Source of the DNA: Amborella trichopoda
Taxonomy: Eukaryota; Streptophyta; Magnoliopsida; Amborellales; Amborellaceae
Reading direction: 5' to 3'
Length of the DNA stretch: 64,000 nt
NCBI RefSeq assembly: GCF_000471905.2
Contig: NW_006495906.1
Span: 1,220,757 to 1,284,756, forward strand
The position numbers and the translations under genes were made by a program. Positions 1-10,117 of this stretch are shown piece after piece (position 1 is the stretch's first letter; each line of letters starts with the position of its first letter). The notes beneath the pieces were generated by a model, which was not told where the DNA came from, ran no database searches, and worked only from the letters and a program-made list of their open reading frames with translations.

Positions 1-1529
1 TGAAACCGCAGTTATCCTGGAAAAAGTGTTTACGATAATTTGATGAGTTTCGCTACTCAGTAAGTGATCATCATAATCCTAAAAGTAATCATGGTTGAAA
101 GATATCAATATTTTCAAAAAGGAGATCTATTAACAGAAATGCATTAACAGTGTAACCTTCAAAAATGCATACTTAAGTATAATCCGAATAATTGAAATGC
201 ATATAACATTTTAACGGCAGTGCATAATTCGAAGGATTTCACAAATTACCCTACTGGCGTCCCAAGTAGGTCAGCTATATACCCCATCAGCGTCCTGATG
301 GGTCCACTTAATCCCTATCGGTGTCTTAGATAGGTCCACTTAATCCCTGCAGATCCACTTATACCTCACCGGCGTACCGAATGAGTCTAATTAATCCCTA
401 TCGGGATACCGGGTAAGTCCACCTATACCTCACTGGCGAACCGGATGAGTTCACTTGCATACTTAAAGTATTTCTAAATCTCTTTAAACATTCGTAAGCA
501 GCAATATCATGTACTCAACATATCACTGAAATTATTAATAGAATTTCACTGAAACCATTAATAACAGTCACTTTCAATAACATTTAAAAAATAACCAGTC
601 AAATAGTTTGGGCTCAAATTTATAAAGGTAGCTGTTCGTAAAGACATTTTAGCATAATTTCCATTCTAATATGTATAGAAAAACTCTTATAAAAATTCAA
701 GAATACAGAATTATCACAATTTATGGGATGTCAATTTGCAAATAAACATTTCATAAACAATGCTATAATCAAATGCAAAAATATCAGTTTTCAAATAATA
801 AGGCAGTCATTTGCACATGAATTTTACAATGTCTAAATATTCAAAAACAGTAGAAAGAAATCTCACAATTTAACTAAAAGCAGAAATATCACATTTATTT
901 CTAATAATTTTACAGTATCTAAACTTCTCTAACAATAGACAAAAAAAATAAATAAATTTATTTCTAAGAATTTACAGCATTTAAAATTTTTAACATAGAT
1001 AAAATATCACAAGTTTATTAAAAAAATTATTTTTCAAAATAATTAGGTCGCTTGAGCATAAAATTTATCTCGCTTAAAATTCATGATAATAAGCAGAAGT
1101 AATTATTTATTTCATTTTTAAAAAGAATGGATTATTTTTCAAGATAATGAAGTCACTTACCTAAAATATTTGAGAGGGAGCTTCCAATAAAAGATTGGCT
1201 TAAGAGAGGAACTCACTGTGTTTTGACTAGAGAGAGAAAGATCTCAAAAGTTTTCTAGGGTGGGAGTCCTCACCTCTCCTATTTAAATTCGTAAGACATA
1301 TTATTATATTATCTTATTAAGCTCCACCTCATACATGAGGTGTGACAATACTATTTAATGTGAAACCTTTAAGGCCCACGTCAACTAAAGGACGTCGTAA
1401 AGGAAAGGAAAAAGTTAACAAAAGTGGTGATGGTCCTTAAGGACCATAATACTTATGTGGGCCATCACACTATAAAGAATTATTTATTTATTTATATATA
1501 TATTTTTTTGAATGTTTAGGATTGTTACA
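1..1529 (-). mobile_element. LTR fragment, chromovirus-like, minus strand, running off the window
   Basis: Read on the minus strand the segment starts TGTAACAATCC at position 1529. That is the usual kind of LTR start in plant chromoviruses (TGTAACA), which is established knowledge. Downstream on the same strand there is a TATA-like AATTTAAATAGG near 1278-1290, a CT-rich leader at about 1200-1260 and AT-rich sequence. A small field of hairpin repeats lies at 245-458. To the right of 1529 the sequence is at once homologous to the gag-protease spacer of element B, so this LTR interrupts element A. The candidate 5-bp target duplication is CAGAC at 1530-1534; the other copy lies outside the window. 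No coding sequence was seen here. The family assignment is an inference from the terminus only. Confidence 0.55.
245..458. repeat. short tandem repeats of about 30-40 bp with hairpin potential
   Basis: Six to seven units, each an arm-spacer-arm element followed by a linker like GTCCACTTAAT. Clear examples are CCCATCAG-CGTC-CTGATGGG near 279-301 and CCTATC-GGTGTCTTA-GATAGG near 313-335. Arms differ between units but stay self-complementary in the best ones, so structure may matter more than sequence. The field lies inside the LTR. Confidence 0.6.
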
Positions 1530-1590
1530 CAGACTCATGTCCTTAAGATGAGAAACAGTTCACCAAGCTAGAGCTGTTGGCAAGCCCAGC

Positions 1591-2335
1591 GTGGCGAATC
1601 AAATATCACCTCAGAAAACCATAAAGAGACGGGCACCAAGGGCTACTCGCCGAAGAAACAAGACCGCTCAACCCACAGTCGAGCAGGATTTCTCAGTCCC
1701 CTTCCTCCACTACCAACTTTACTGGACTTCATTCTGGGCACGATCCTTCTTCCTTCTGCATCCTGTCAAGAAGATGTTCACATGACATCTCCCACTCAGC
1801 ACATGGCCAATGAGAGTGACGACGTTAAAAGCACTCCTCAATGGTCTAAGCAAGGGAAAGACCTAAAAGATCCTCTGCACCCGTCCAACCCTGGTGATGA
1901 GTTAAAAAGCTGCCCAGATCGGTGTGATGGGGGGAACGACATTAAAAGTCCCCCACCTTCTAACCCTTCCCGTCCTTTTTTTTCTGCTTCTCATTCTGCC
2001 TCTTCTATGTCCCCTGCAGGTACAACCTTGATATGCCTAAACTTTGAGGCTCTCAACCCAGAATTCGAAGGGATCAATATAAGAAGGATGCAACGGAAAA
2101 GATTGAGAAAGACCCTGACACAGGTAGCAAGATTCCTAACAGTTTCTAATGCCCTGACAGCTAGAGCCACCTTCTTCAAAGAAGCATAAGAAATGAAAGC
2201 CAAAGGAACCCCAGTGGCCCCCTGAGCCTGACTTTGAGCAGAGACTAAGAGAGTCAAGGGCACAAATTTTCTACTTTTAAGAGGCTTGCCACATGATACA
2301 AGTCTTTGAAGTACTAGCCAGCGCAGACCAAACAC
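1591..2335 (+). pseudogene. gag-protease spacer of element A
   Basis: Two overlapping open stretches (1591-1785 and 1782-2189) match the minus-strand spacer of element B around 20040-19430. Shared blocks include a basic start (RRRNKT), SPTQH, WSKQGKDLKDPLHP and GTTLIC. The protein is polar, rich in Pro, Ser and Asp, with no catalytic motif. It is probably the flexible region between the gag zinc knuckle and the protease. A frameshift separates the two stretches and stops follow after 2189. Confidence 0.6.
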
Positions 2336-2652
2336 TCAAGATAGCCAATCAAATACCATGTAATTCGTATTGACACACTTCTTGTGCTACAATCGTTGAA
2401 TCTCAGATTCCCTATAATCCCCAAGTCGAACTCCTGCGGTCTGAGAAACAATCTCTATTCACCGACCTTCCATTCCTCAATATGGGGAAGGTGCATAAAT
2501 TATGATCCACTCTAGACCTCTATCGGAAGCAGAAATGTCAAGATCATGGGTTTTTGCACTTGAGGTTGATCAAAAGATCTCTGAAAACAATGAGGAAGAG
2601 TTGCTAGAAGCCCCGAAAGAATGGGAATAAGGTGGTCAGGTCACAGCTGATG

Positions 2653-3130
2653 AACTCGAAGAAATAAATTTTGGAGACAAAGATGTCCCTAGACCCACTT
2701 TCATTTCAGCAAATACGTCTCCAGAAGAGAAAGAAGATTTCCTACCTTCTTGAGAGCAAACCGAGACGTCTTTACTTGGCATTACCATGAGATGCCTGGT
2801 TTAGACCCTCAAGTCAATGTTCACAATCTCGACATTGATTCAACCTTCAAACCTGTCAAGCAGAAATCAAGAAGGTTCAGGAAAATTCTTGTGGTTCATC
2901 GTCAGACATCGAGGGATTGAAGTTGAGCTAGTCAAGATCAAGGCAATCTAAGAAATGCTGTCACCGGCTACACTTCGAGAACTACGCTCCCTCCAAGGGC
3001 AATTGACATACATTCGCAGGTTCATCTCAAACCTCTCAGGTCACTGTAAACCTTTTACACACCTACTAAAGAATGATACCCCATTCATCTGAGATGAAGC
3101 ATGTCAGGCAGCCCTTGACAACATCAACCA
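2653..3130 (+). pseudogene. reverse transcriptase fragment of element A, palm deleted
   Basis: The start of RT is readable after a frameshift near 2748 (WHYHEMPGLDP, then KPVKQKSRRF). The text then jumps at about 2883 straight to the RT thumb (GKFLWFIVRHRGIE, then SLQGQLTYIRRFISNLSG). The whole fingers-palm core, including the YVDD catalytic motif, is absent. On established RT architecture this removes roughly a hundred residues. The remaining parts carry several stops. It cannot encode an active enzyme. Confidence 0.8.
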
Positions 3131-3545
3131 TTATTTACTCTACTCTCTAGTACTCTCTACACCCAAACCCCTCATTCTATACGTGACTACTTTAGACGAG
3201 TCACTCGGAGCATTATTGGCATAAAACAATGAAGAAGGAAAAGAGATTGCGTTATATTACCTCAGCCACAGGATGCAAGGGGTCGAGAAGAATTATCCCC
3301 CTATTGAGAAGATATGCTTGGCCTTGATCTTCGCAATACGAATACTCTGCCATTACTTGCTTGGCCATGAAGTGAAACTTATATCAAAATCTGATCCTGT
3401 AAAATTTCTCATGACACGCCCATGCTTGTCGGGATGTTTTGCTAAGAGGGCATTATAGTTGATGGAGTTCGATATCACTTATGTCCCACAGAAGGCCATC
3501 AAGGGCCAGACCTTGAATGACTTTCTCGCAGCACACCCCATACCG
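3100..3545 (+). pseudogene. first RNase H domain of element A
   Basis: Follows the RT thumb. Readable blocks are LLKNDTPF, DEACQAALDNI, a decayed ALLA, ALYYLSHRM, YPPIEKICLALIFAI, HYLLGHEVKLISKSDPVKFL and MEFDITYVPQKAIKGQ. These are the usual RT-proximal RNase H of Tat elements. The open stretch 3273-3458 carries the central part. In-frame stops at about 3093, 3222 and 3457 break the frame. The family's role is to remove RNA from the RNA-DNA hybrid during reverse transcription in the particle; this copy is inactive. Confidence 0.8.
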
Positions 3546-3589
3546 ACATAATCTCCACTATCAAGTGACCTCCCTGATGAAGAAGTATT

Positions 3590-4060
3590 TTGTGCTGACC
3601 TTGCTCTTGTGTGAGAATTGTACTTCGACGGAGCCTTCCAATCAGATCGAGGAGGCGCCAGATTAGTATTCCTAACTCCTAGAGGAGGAATATTGCCACT
3701 TTCTTTCTCTCATTCTCAAGCCAGTTCTCATAATAAGGAAGAATATTAGGCCCTTATAATCGGGCTAGAGATAGCCTTCGACCTCGACTTGGAGCAGCTC
3801 AAGATCTATGGCGACTCTTAGTTGGTTATCCAACAGCTCAAAGGGATCTATGATGTGAGAAAGGACACTCTCGAGCCGTATCACAATACTGCAAAATTTA
3901 TATGGCTTAGTTTGAGGACGTATTCATGAGTCACATCCCCAGGAGGCTAAACTCGTAGGCTGACACACTTGCGAAACCCGGCGCTACAATTTAGTTGTCC
4001 TCATTGGGACCCACGCTTGTTTGGTGGTAGAATGGAGACACATTGAACTAAGAGCCAAGG
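3590..4060 (+). pseudogene. second (additional) RNase H of element A
   Basis: Motifs in order: ELYFDGAFQSDRGGARLVF, HNKEEY, IIGLEIAFDLDLEQLKIYGDS, LVIQQLKG. The D of YFDGA, the E of the HNKEEY block and the D of YGDS would be the catalytic acids of an RNase H fold. Stops follow both HNKEEY and GDS. A second RNase H downstream of the first is a recognised hallmark of the Tat lineage. The same domain is present in elements C and D of this window. Confidence 0.8.
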
Positions 4061-4199
4061 TCGACGTGGATGACAAGAGAAATATCTTCTCGAAGTGCAC
4101 TTCTATCAGCTAAAGAAGTAATCAAGACTGAACAATGAATAGTACAGAGTCAAGGAGTAAAGGGTCGAAATCAAGAATCAGAATTCTTTGACCCAATGT

Positions 4200-5417
4200 G
4201 CACAGAAATTGAGCTAGTAGAAGATTGGAGAAAGCCCATCACTAATTTCCTAAAACATGGCAGGCTCCCGGAAGATCGTGCCGATCGCAACAGCATACGT
4301 CAAATGTCTACTAAGTATACCCTCCTTGAAGGAGAGTATCCAAGAAGCAAATAAGTTGTTAGAAGAACTCAACTCAGGCATTTGTGGACTACACCAGTGT
4401 GGTCCTAAGCTCTATGAATGAATACATAGATTGGGATACTATTGGCCTTCCATGATCTCCGATTCCTTAAGCTATGCTAAAATGTGCCACGTATGACAAA
4501 TACACTCCAACCTAGTTCACCAGCCTCTAGAGCCTTAACACCCTATGGTTGCATCATGGCCCTTCTCACAATGGGGTATGGACATCGTAGGGCCTATTGA
4601 CCCTCCTTCCGTAATGGGCTATGTTTTTATCCTAGCTGCAACAGACTATTTCTCTAAGTAGGCTGAAGCGGTCCCCCTTAAGCAAGTTCCTAGGACAGCG
4701 AGGACAAACTTCACTCGACATCATATCATATACCACTTCGGAGTGCCCGATCGAATTATATCTGATAACAGTCCTCAATTTAGGAGTCAGCACATCTGTC
4801 TCTTAATTAACCAGTTCAGTTTCGGATGGAGGTTCTCGACTATGTACCATCCTCGGGCGAATGGATTAGCTGAGGCTTTCAATAAGACTTTGTGCAACGT
4901 TTTAAGAAAGTCAATATCAAAAACAAAGAAGAATTGGTATGAAAAGCTTCCCGAAGCCCTATGGGCTTATCGTACTACTACTCGAAATGCTACTGATTCC
5001 ACTCCTTATTCTTTGGCCTATGGGGGTGAAGCATTTTACCTCTTGAAATACAAATCCCTTCACTGTGTAGGAATAACCGAAGATGAGAGAGTCAAGCTTT
5101 GGTATCAAGAATTGGATGCACTCGATGACAAGAGGTTAGAGGCTCAACAGAACCTTGAACTCAATCAAGGGAGAATGAAGAGGACTTTTGACAAGTCTGT
5201 CAAGATCTGCCCATTTACCCGTGGTTATCTAGTTCTGGCTGTCAAGAGGCCTATTGTTATGCATGGCTGGTGTAAAGGGAAGTTTGAGCTTAAGTGGGAA
5301 GGTCCCTTTATAGTAAAAAAGGTCTCTCCCAATGGAGCATACATACTAGCACATCCTGAAGGGAGGGAAGCAATGCCCCCTATCAATGGACGATATTTAA
5401 AGAAGTACTACCCATAA
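4200..5417 (+). pseudogene. integrase of element A, long open C-terminal part
   Basis: The zinc-binding N-terminal region is broken (HRLGYYWPSMISD near 4425-4465). The core starts with WSFSQWGMDIVGPI-like text around 4560-4595, which holds the first catalytic Asp. From 4743 to 5417 the frame is open for 224 residues. The second Asp is in IISDNSPQF and the Glu in NGLAEAFNKTL, exactly 35 residues between them (DD35E). The C-terminal part ends KWEGPF...NGRYLKKYYP, the normal Tat integrase end. Stops near 4484 and 4660 separate the first Asp from the rest, so the whole enzyme is not encoded. This is the best preserved coding stretch of element A. Confidence 0.85.
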
Positions 5418-6050
5418 TGCATATTCAAGAAAAAGATACTAAACAAGCAAGATAGTCCAAACAAGTTCTAGCTCTTTTTATTGTAGTAAAAACGAGTTAC
5501 AAGTTACAAGCTAAAAGAAGCCCATTATTAGGGAGGTTACAAGTCTCTTTCATCTGAGGATAAGAGGACAGTTAGAAACCAAAATCTGTAGTTTTGCTTC
5601 TGCATCTGAGGATAATAGGATGGTTATAGGCCAAAACAAATGCCTGCCTCATGAGGAAGAAGCAAACCCACCAAGAAAGGCTTTCGTCATGAAGAAGAAG
5701 CGAAACCACTTGGAGAAGTTAACTTCAATTCATCTGACGAGTAAGACGATAGTTACAGGCCAGAAGATGAAGCGAAACCACTCGAAGAAGTTAGCTTCAG
5801 TTGATCTGACGTGTCTATCAAACATACAAGCCAGATAGTTCATCTGACGTGTATATCAAATATACAACGAAGGATTCATTCGACATGTGTATCAAACATA
5901 CAAAGCGGGCTGCCCTGGCAAGGAACTGGCCTATGACGGAAAGCATACCCTGTTCATAGTGGATGCCCTTGCACAAAACAACATGGACCTCACTGTTGTG
6001 CTAGAGGACTTTACTCCCAACACTGGTCACAAGCCATGCCTTATCATCAT
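5418..6050 (+). other. 3' untranslated region of element A, first part
   Basis: Non-coding sequence after the integrase stop. It contains short imperfect tandem copies. GAAGAAGCGAAACCAC-like units recur near 5690 and 5767, and CATCTGACGTGTATATCAAAC-like units near 5804, 5842 and 5880. Small open frames here are not supported as genes. The region ends where an inverted LTR2 copy begins; that boundary is uncertain. Confidence 0.5.
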
Positions 6051-6059
6051 TCGCCACCT

Positions 6060-7160
6060 TTTGCCGGCTCATGAGCATCACCATACATAGCTCATCACCA
6101 AGCGCTGCGAATCTTGCACGTAACTTACTACCATAAGAGAGCATCACTCTCTGCACCATGATAAGTCATATGTGCTGATGAGCACCGATTGAAGTCAGCG
6201 CCGACTGTGTCCTCCAAAGGCTAGCGCTGCTTGTGCTCCTAACCCCTAGTGCCGGTTGCCTTTCTTGAGGATCAACGCCTGTTGTCTCAGCGTCGGTTAC
6301 ACTTCTAAACCATCAGCACCGATTGTCTCAGCGTCGGCCCTGTCGCGACTGTTCGCTTCCTCAGACATCTCGGTTTTAAAGCTTAAGTTTTTGCACCTCC
6401 TTAATGGTCGCACGATTTCCTAACATCCGTCCACCTTCCCTGCAATGGTTCACCTCCCACGACGGTTCACCTCCTGCAACCGTACACCTTCCACGATAGT
6501 CCACCTCTCGTGACCATTTGTCTCTAGTCGAAACTTCTCCTACACTGCCGAAAACCCACTGAAAAACTGTCCCGCCTACGTTTTTGGCAGAGACGTCACC
6601 AGATCCTCACCAAAAACTTCTGTAAACTTTCCTTGCCATCCCCGAGAACCTCTGCAAGACCACTAATAGTGTCAGAAGTCACCACAACTTCTAGGAAACC
6701 CCTTAAAACTCCCTGAAAAACTCTTAAGACATGCGAAAATACTCACTGTTCCACTTTCTGCCTCTTCTACAAAAACAAAACTGCAGCTGGGACCTCTTCC
6801 GTTTCTCAAAAAACTTGCCAGAGAACTCTTCTTTCCCGCTCCTTTCTCTCAACTTCATCAATTTCTTGGCAAAGTCTGCTCGCAGAAGACCTTCCCTGCA
6901 AAACTGCCAGGAATCTCACTCTTTACCGAACACCTTCCCTACAAAAATTTTGCTGGAGTCCCACTGCTTGCCGAAACATTAACCGAGCACCCTCTCGTCA
7001 CTGTTAAGAAATTTTTTGCTTAATTTTTCTTTACCCTTGGTTAAAAGTGAGGTAAAATGGGATTTTACCCCCTTATATAGACCACACTACCCTCAATTGC
7101 CCCTCACAAACTGAGAATCCCAGTCGCATCCAAGGAAAGTCAAGCGACGATGAGCCGGGT
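6060..7160 (-). mobile_element. LTR2 copy, minus strand, inserted in the 3' UTR of element A
   Basis: The segment 6400-7150 is the inverted counterpart of 12432-13200. Both copies share, in order, a sequence containing TTTGTGAGGGGCA, a TATA box (here 7073-7079 on the minus strand), a CTTAACAGTGA-like block, a purine-rich leader with AGTGGGACTCCAGCAAAA-like text, and a minisatellite of AGGTGAACCATCGTGGG-type units (6440-6520). Further along (6170-6350) are short units with CAGCGTCGG and AGTGCCGGT. The TATA, leader and repetition indicate an LTR of a different type from LTR1. Its ends are not resolved. Confidence 0.6.
7073..7079 (-). promoter_or_regulatory. TATA box of the inverted LTR2
   Basis: TATATAA on the minus strand within GGTCTATATAAGGGGG. 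The same context is found at 12500-12506 in the other LTR2 copy, which supports it as the LTR promoter. Confidence 0.6.
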
Positions 7161-7169
7161 CGGGCTTTA

Positions 7170-7480
7170 ACATGAGGCCTAAGGTAACTCTCATCTATCC
7201 ATGCCCAAGGCCGATTGAATTCCAAACAACCCTAGCGCCAGTTGACTTGGCGCCGCGTGAATTCCAAACATCCCTAGTGCCGGTCGCCTTGACGTCGGGT
7301 GAGTTTCAAAAAGACCTCAAGGCCAGTCAACTTAGCGCCGGTTGCATTCAAACAATATCACGGGACGTTCACAACGCCAACTAAGTTTCTAACAACCCAA
7401 CGCCAGTTGCATTTTCAAAAACTCAGCACTGATTGCACACTCGCAAGAAACCATTATCGCTACACCTAGCATCGGCTGTA
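7170..7480. repeat. degenerate minisatellite with GGCGCC-type cores
   Basis: Repeated cores such as CTAGCGCCAGTTGACTTGGC, TAGTGCCGGTCGCC and TTAGCGCCGGTTGCATTC alternate with ATTCAAAC-like linkers, about 40-45 bp apart. It lies upstream of the inverted LTR2 promoter. It shares the AGCGCCGGT theme with the minisatellites of LTR1 and LTR2 elsewhere in the window. No gene is seen. Confidence 0.5.
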
Positions 7481-7499
7481 TTTCAAGCAGCTTATTGTC

Positions 7500-7984
7500 A
7501 CCTAGTTCGGGCTAAAGCCTTGTGTGTCCTACCACTATCCCCATTGGAGTAGTACCCAAGCCGTGTCTTGTCATCCTCAGTAGACTTGCACATAGGCCGT
7601 TGCACCCAAACCATGACCTAGCATCCCCAATAGAGTCAGGAGCTATCCCTCATCCCCATAAGAGTCACATCCATACTGCAGCCCATTATCCCCAGTGGAG
7701 TTAGGGTTGACCTCTTCAATTCACGATGGGTCTACCACACACCAAGCTATCTTATTCCCAAGAAGTTGGGTTACCTATTCTCCATAGATTCTCATCTTTC
7801 ACCCCAGGGAGTACACTTACCCCCCTAAGCCCTAATGAAGTCCTCTTCTGATGACCGTCCTTCATCGGATCACCATTTCCATCTAAGCCCTCAGTTTGTG
7901 AATGGTCTTAACTATTTTATCCCCAAGGAATCGGATTTCCATCCACATACCTATTCCCCATCGAGATCCACTTAACCCAACCTT
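7500..7984 (+). repeat. loose repeats of an ATCCCCANTGGAGT motif
   Basis: The motif occurs near 7538 (ATCCCCATTGGAGT), 7575, 7623, 7650 and 7689 (ATCCCCAGTGGAGT), then fades into similar text up to 7980. Spacing is about 30-50 bp. There is no coding signal. One copy resembles the tRNA-Arg PBS core by chance. Confidence 0.4.
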
Positions 7985-8760
7985 GATCCGTGCTGCACGA
8001 TCCTAAACTGCATAACTTTGGTCCAAACTATATGACCTTAAACTGTAGCGGAGGTCTAGTTGCATGACATTAAACTGCACGGTCCATGATGCATGACCCT
8101 AAACTACACATCCCTAGTCTAGTTGCATGACCCTAAACTGCACAGCTCTGGTCCAAACTATATGACCTTAAACTGTAGTGGAGGTTTAGTTGCATGACCT
8201 TAAACTAGACAGTATGTGCAGCATGACCCTAAATTATATAGCCCTTGTCTAGTTACACGACCCTAAACTGCACAACTTTGGCCCAAACTATATGATCTTA
8301 AACTGTAGTGGAGATCTAGTTGTACGACCTTAAACTGCATGGTCCGTGCTACATGACCTTAAACTACACAGCCCTGGTCTAGTTGTATGAACCTAAACTG
8401 CACAACGTGGTCCGAACTATATGACCTTAAACTGTAACGGAGGTCTAGTCTCACGACCTTAAACTGCACTGTCCTAGTTGCATGACTTTAAACTGCACCA
8501 CCACGGTCCAACTGTATGACTTTAAACCATAGTGCACATCCTAGCCGCATGGTGTTAAAAGGCTCAGCACCATGGTCCGAACTATATGACCTTAAACTGT
8601 AGTGCAGGTCTAGTTGCACGACCTTAAACTTCATGGCCCCAGTTGTATGACTTTAAACTGCATAACCACGGTCCAGCAGTATAACCATAAGCCATAGTAC
8701 ATGTCCTGGCTGCATGACGATAAAATACTTTGTACAGGTCCCAAAGGTATGACCTTTAAA
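7985..8760 (+). repeat. satellite-like field related to the 35-bp array, with a 130-bp unit
   Basis: Monomers of 29-35 bp carry the core CATGACC-YTAAACTG. Four slightly different monomers form a larger unit. The landmark AACTATATGACCTTAAAC occurs near 8026, 8156, 8286, 8415 and 8580, so the spacing is 130, 130, 129 and then 165 bp. The same core, with GCACAGC and GGTCC around it, builds the 24-kb array at 40190-64000, in the same strand orientation. The position downstream of the integrase makes this the 3' UTR repeat of element A. Confidence 0.8.
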
Positions 8761-9190
8761 AAACTTGCCCCCTACTTACACATGCCCTTTACGTGCACTT
8801 TCATACACTCCTTCCTTAACCTACCTGTTAGTGTGCACGCTCCACCTTCATTACCTCCCCAGTGTGTCCATTCACTTCATCTTCCTACGCCATTCCCCAA
8901 TGAGTCTCACCCGCGCTCACGAAATGGTGAATCATCCGACCACCTATATTCATTGTAAGTTATGGGTCACCATCTTCCTCTCACATTTCATACATCATCC
9001 ATCTTTCATAGGTAGCCTAATGCCATTTCTACAAGTGAGTTATACCACTACCATACTTACTCCATGGCCTCCACAGACGGCCATTCATCACCATCACGGT
9101 CCAGCTGTATGACCTTAAACCATAGTGCACGTCCTAGTTGCATGACGCTAAATTGTTTCCTACAGGTCCCGGAGGCATGACCTTAAATAT
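8660..9190 (+). repeat. 427-bp spaced duplication of a monomer pair around a unique spacer
   Basis: The pair beginning CACGGTCCAGC and ending CAGGTCCCNNAGG-TATGACC occurs at about 8662-8759 and again at about 9093-9186. A related copy lacking the last part is near 8502-8570. The 330 bp between (8760-9090) is not repetitive, contains only small chance frames and shows no recognisable gene. Confidence 0.55.
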
Positions 9191-9514
9191 GCATTTTAAC
9201 AAAAATGATGAAATAATGGATATGGTGTATACCTGAACAATGGTACGTGATGAGTAAAAATGGTGAATGGGCATGGTTATGAAACCATGATTATAAGAGT
9301 TTCGTGAATAAAAACCCGAGCACGATAAAAACCCGAAAGGGCATCGTGAGTAAAAATGGATGAAAAGGGTGGACATAGCCCAAAGGTTATGGGTAAAAGA
9401 GCCCCAAAATAAAAAGAAGTTGGTAAAAACCATCTCTACGGTGCCAATTCCCAAGGTCAAGGGATGCTTGGACCAATAAATAGGTTGATATAGCGTTCGC
9501 CTCAACCGGTGGCT
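9191..9514. other. intergenic spacer, nothing recognised
   Basis: It has two or three loose copies of a GTGAGTAAAAATGG-type motif (near 9250 and 9340) and AT-rich sequence. No coding or RNA feature can be supported. It probably belongs to the 3' region of element A. Confidence 0.3.
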
Positions 9515-10117
9515 TCAGCCCTCACTCAAAGAAAAATCCCTAGTGTCACAATGCCAGGACTCTGAAAGTACGAGCTTCAAGGAAAAGATTCTGACAGCCT
9601 GAGTCCAGTTACAAAAAGGACTCGTAAGACAGAAGACCCACCAAGACGGTAAGACATGTCTCATGAGGAAGAGCATTATTCCCAAGTCACAAACATACTC
9701 TAGAAATAAACACTCTAAAGGCAAGAAACTGATAAATCCATGGGGAAACCTATCAGAGACTTCAGCTCGCCTAGCCGGCAGTTCCAAACCTTCGGGATTG
9801 GCTAATAAAACTGCCCCCAATTGAACTCGATAGACGAGACCTACAGTGGTACTCTGATCGTCAAAAGCAAACTTGGTGTAGCAGCAAACCGTGCCGATTA
9901 AAAGAAAATAAAAGAACCCAGACCAAATCGGAACAATACCCTTCCACATGGCACTCAATTGCCGAAAGGGCTTGATTCTGACTAACGAGGTCCGTACAAA
10001 ATCCTCAGCTTCAGAATCACCAATAGTTTGTATGAGGGTGAGGACTTCGACTAGATCTCTAAAAAAAGTCTCTTCTCCCCCTAAAATTCTCCACAGACAA
10101 ATCTGCGAACAATGCAT
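9515..10117 (-). CDS. unrecognised 200-residue open frame, doubtful
   Basis: An uninterrupted frame of 200 codons starts MHCSQICLWRILGGEE. It is rich in Leu, Phe, Trp and Cys, with hydrophobic runs around residues 65-80 (IWSGFFYFLLIGTVCCY) and 120-155. I recognise no family. The length is notable in such stop-rich surroundings, and its position before the LTR1 copy would fit an extra antisense frame of the kind known in Tat elements. No homologous frame is visible in the other copies here. It may be chance. Confidence 0.15.
   Translation of the reverse strand: MHCSQICLWRILGGEETFFRDLVEVLTLIQTIGDSEAEDFVRTSLVRIKPFRQLSAMWKGIVPIWSGFFYFLLIGTVCCYTKFAFDDQSTTVGLVYRVQLGAVLLANPEGLELPARRAEVSDRFPHGFISFLPLECLFLEYVCDLGIMLFLMRHVLPSWWVFCLTSPFCNWTQAVRIFSLKLVLSESWHCDTRDFSLSEG

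Larger units (their letters stand above)
1530..5417 (+). mobile_element. Element A: Tat-lineage Ty3/gypsy remnant, 5'-truncated
   Basis: Degenerate polyprotein region read on the plus strand. The order is gag-protease spacer, RT fragment, RNase H, second RNase H, integrase, ending in a normal stop at 5417. The 5' end (LTR, PBS, gag) is missing because the minus-strand LTR at 1-1529 lies there. From 1530 the sequence matches the spacer of element B (minus strand, about 20100 down to 19400). The stretch 2336-2640 holds no domain I can name and the protease seems lost. The dual RNase H and the sequence of the integrase end place it in the Tat lineage. Many stops and frameshifts make it non-coding as a whole. 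Confidence 0.85.

Noticed and set aside
7689..7705. A possible tRNA-Arg PBS (ATCCCCAGTGGAGT)
   Set aside because: It is one unit of a local degenerate repeat, is not followed by GCCA-type sequence, and has no LTR end next to it.
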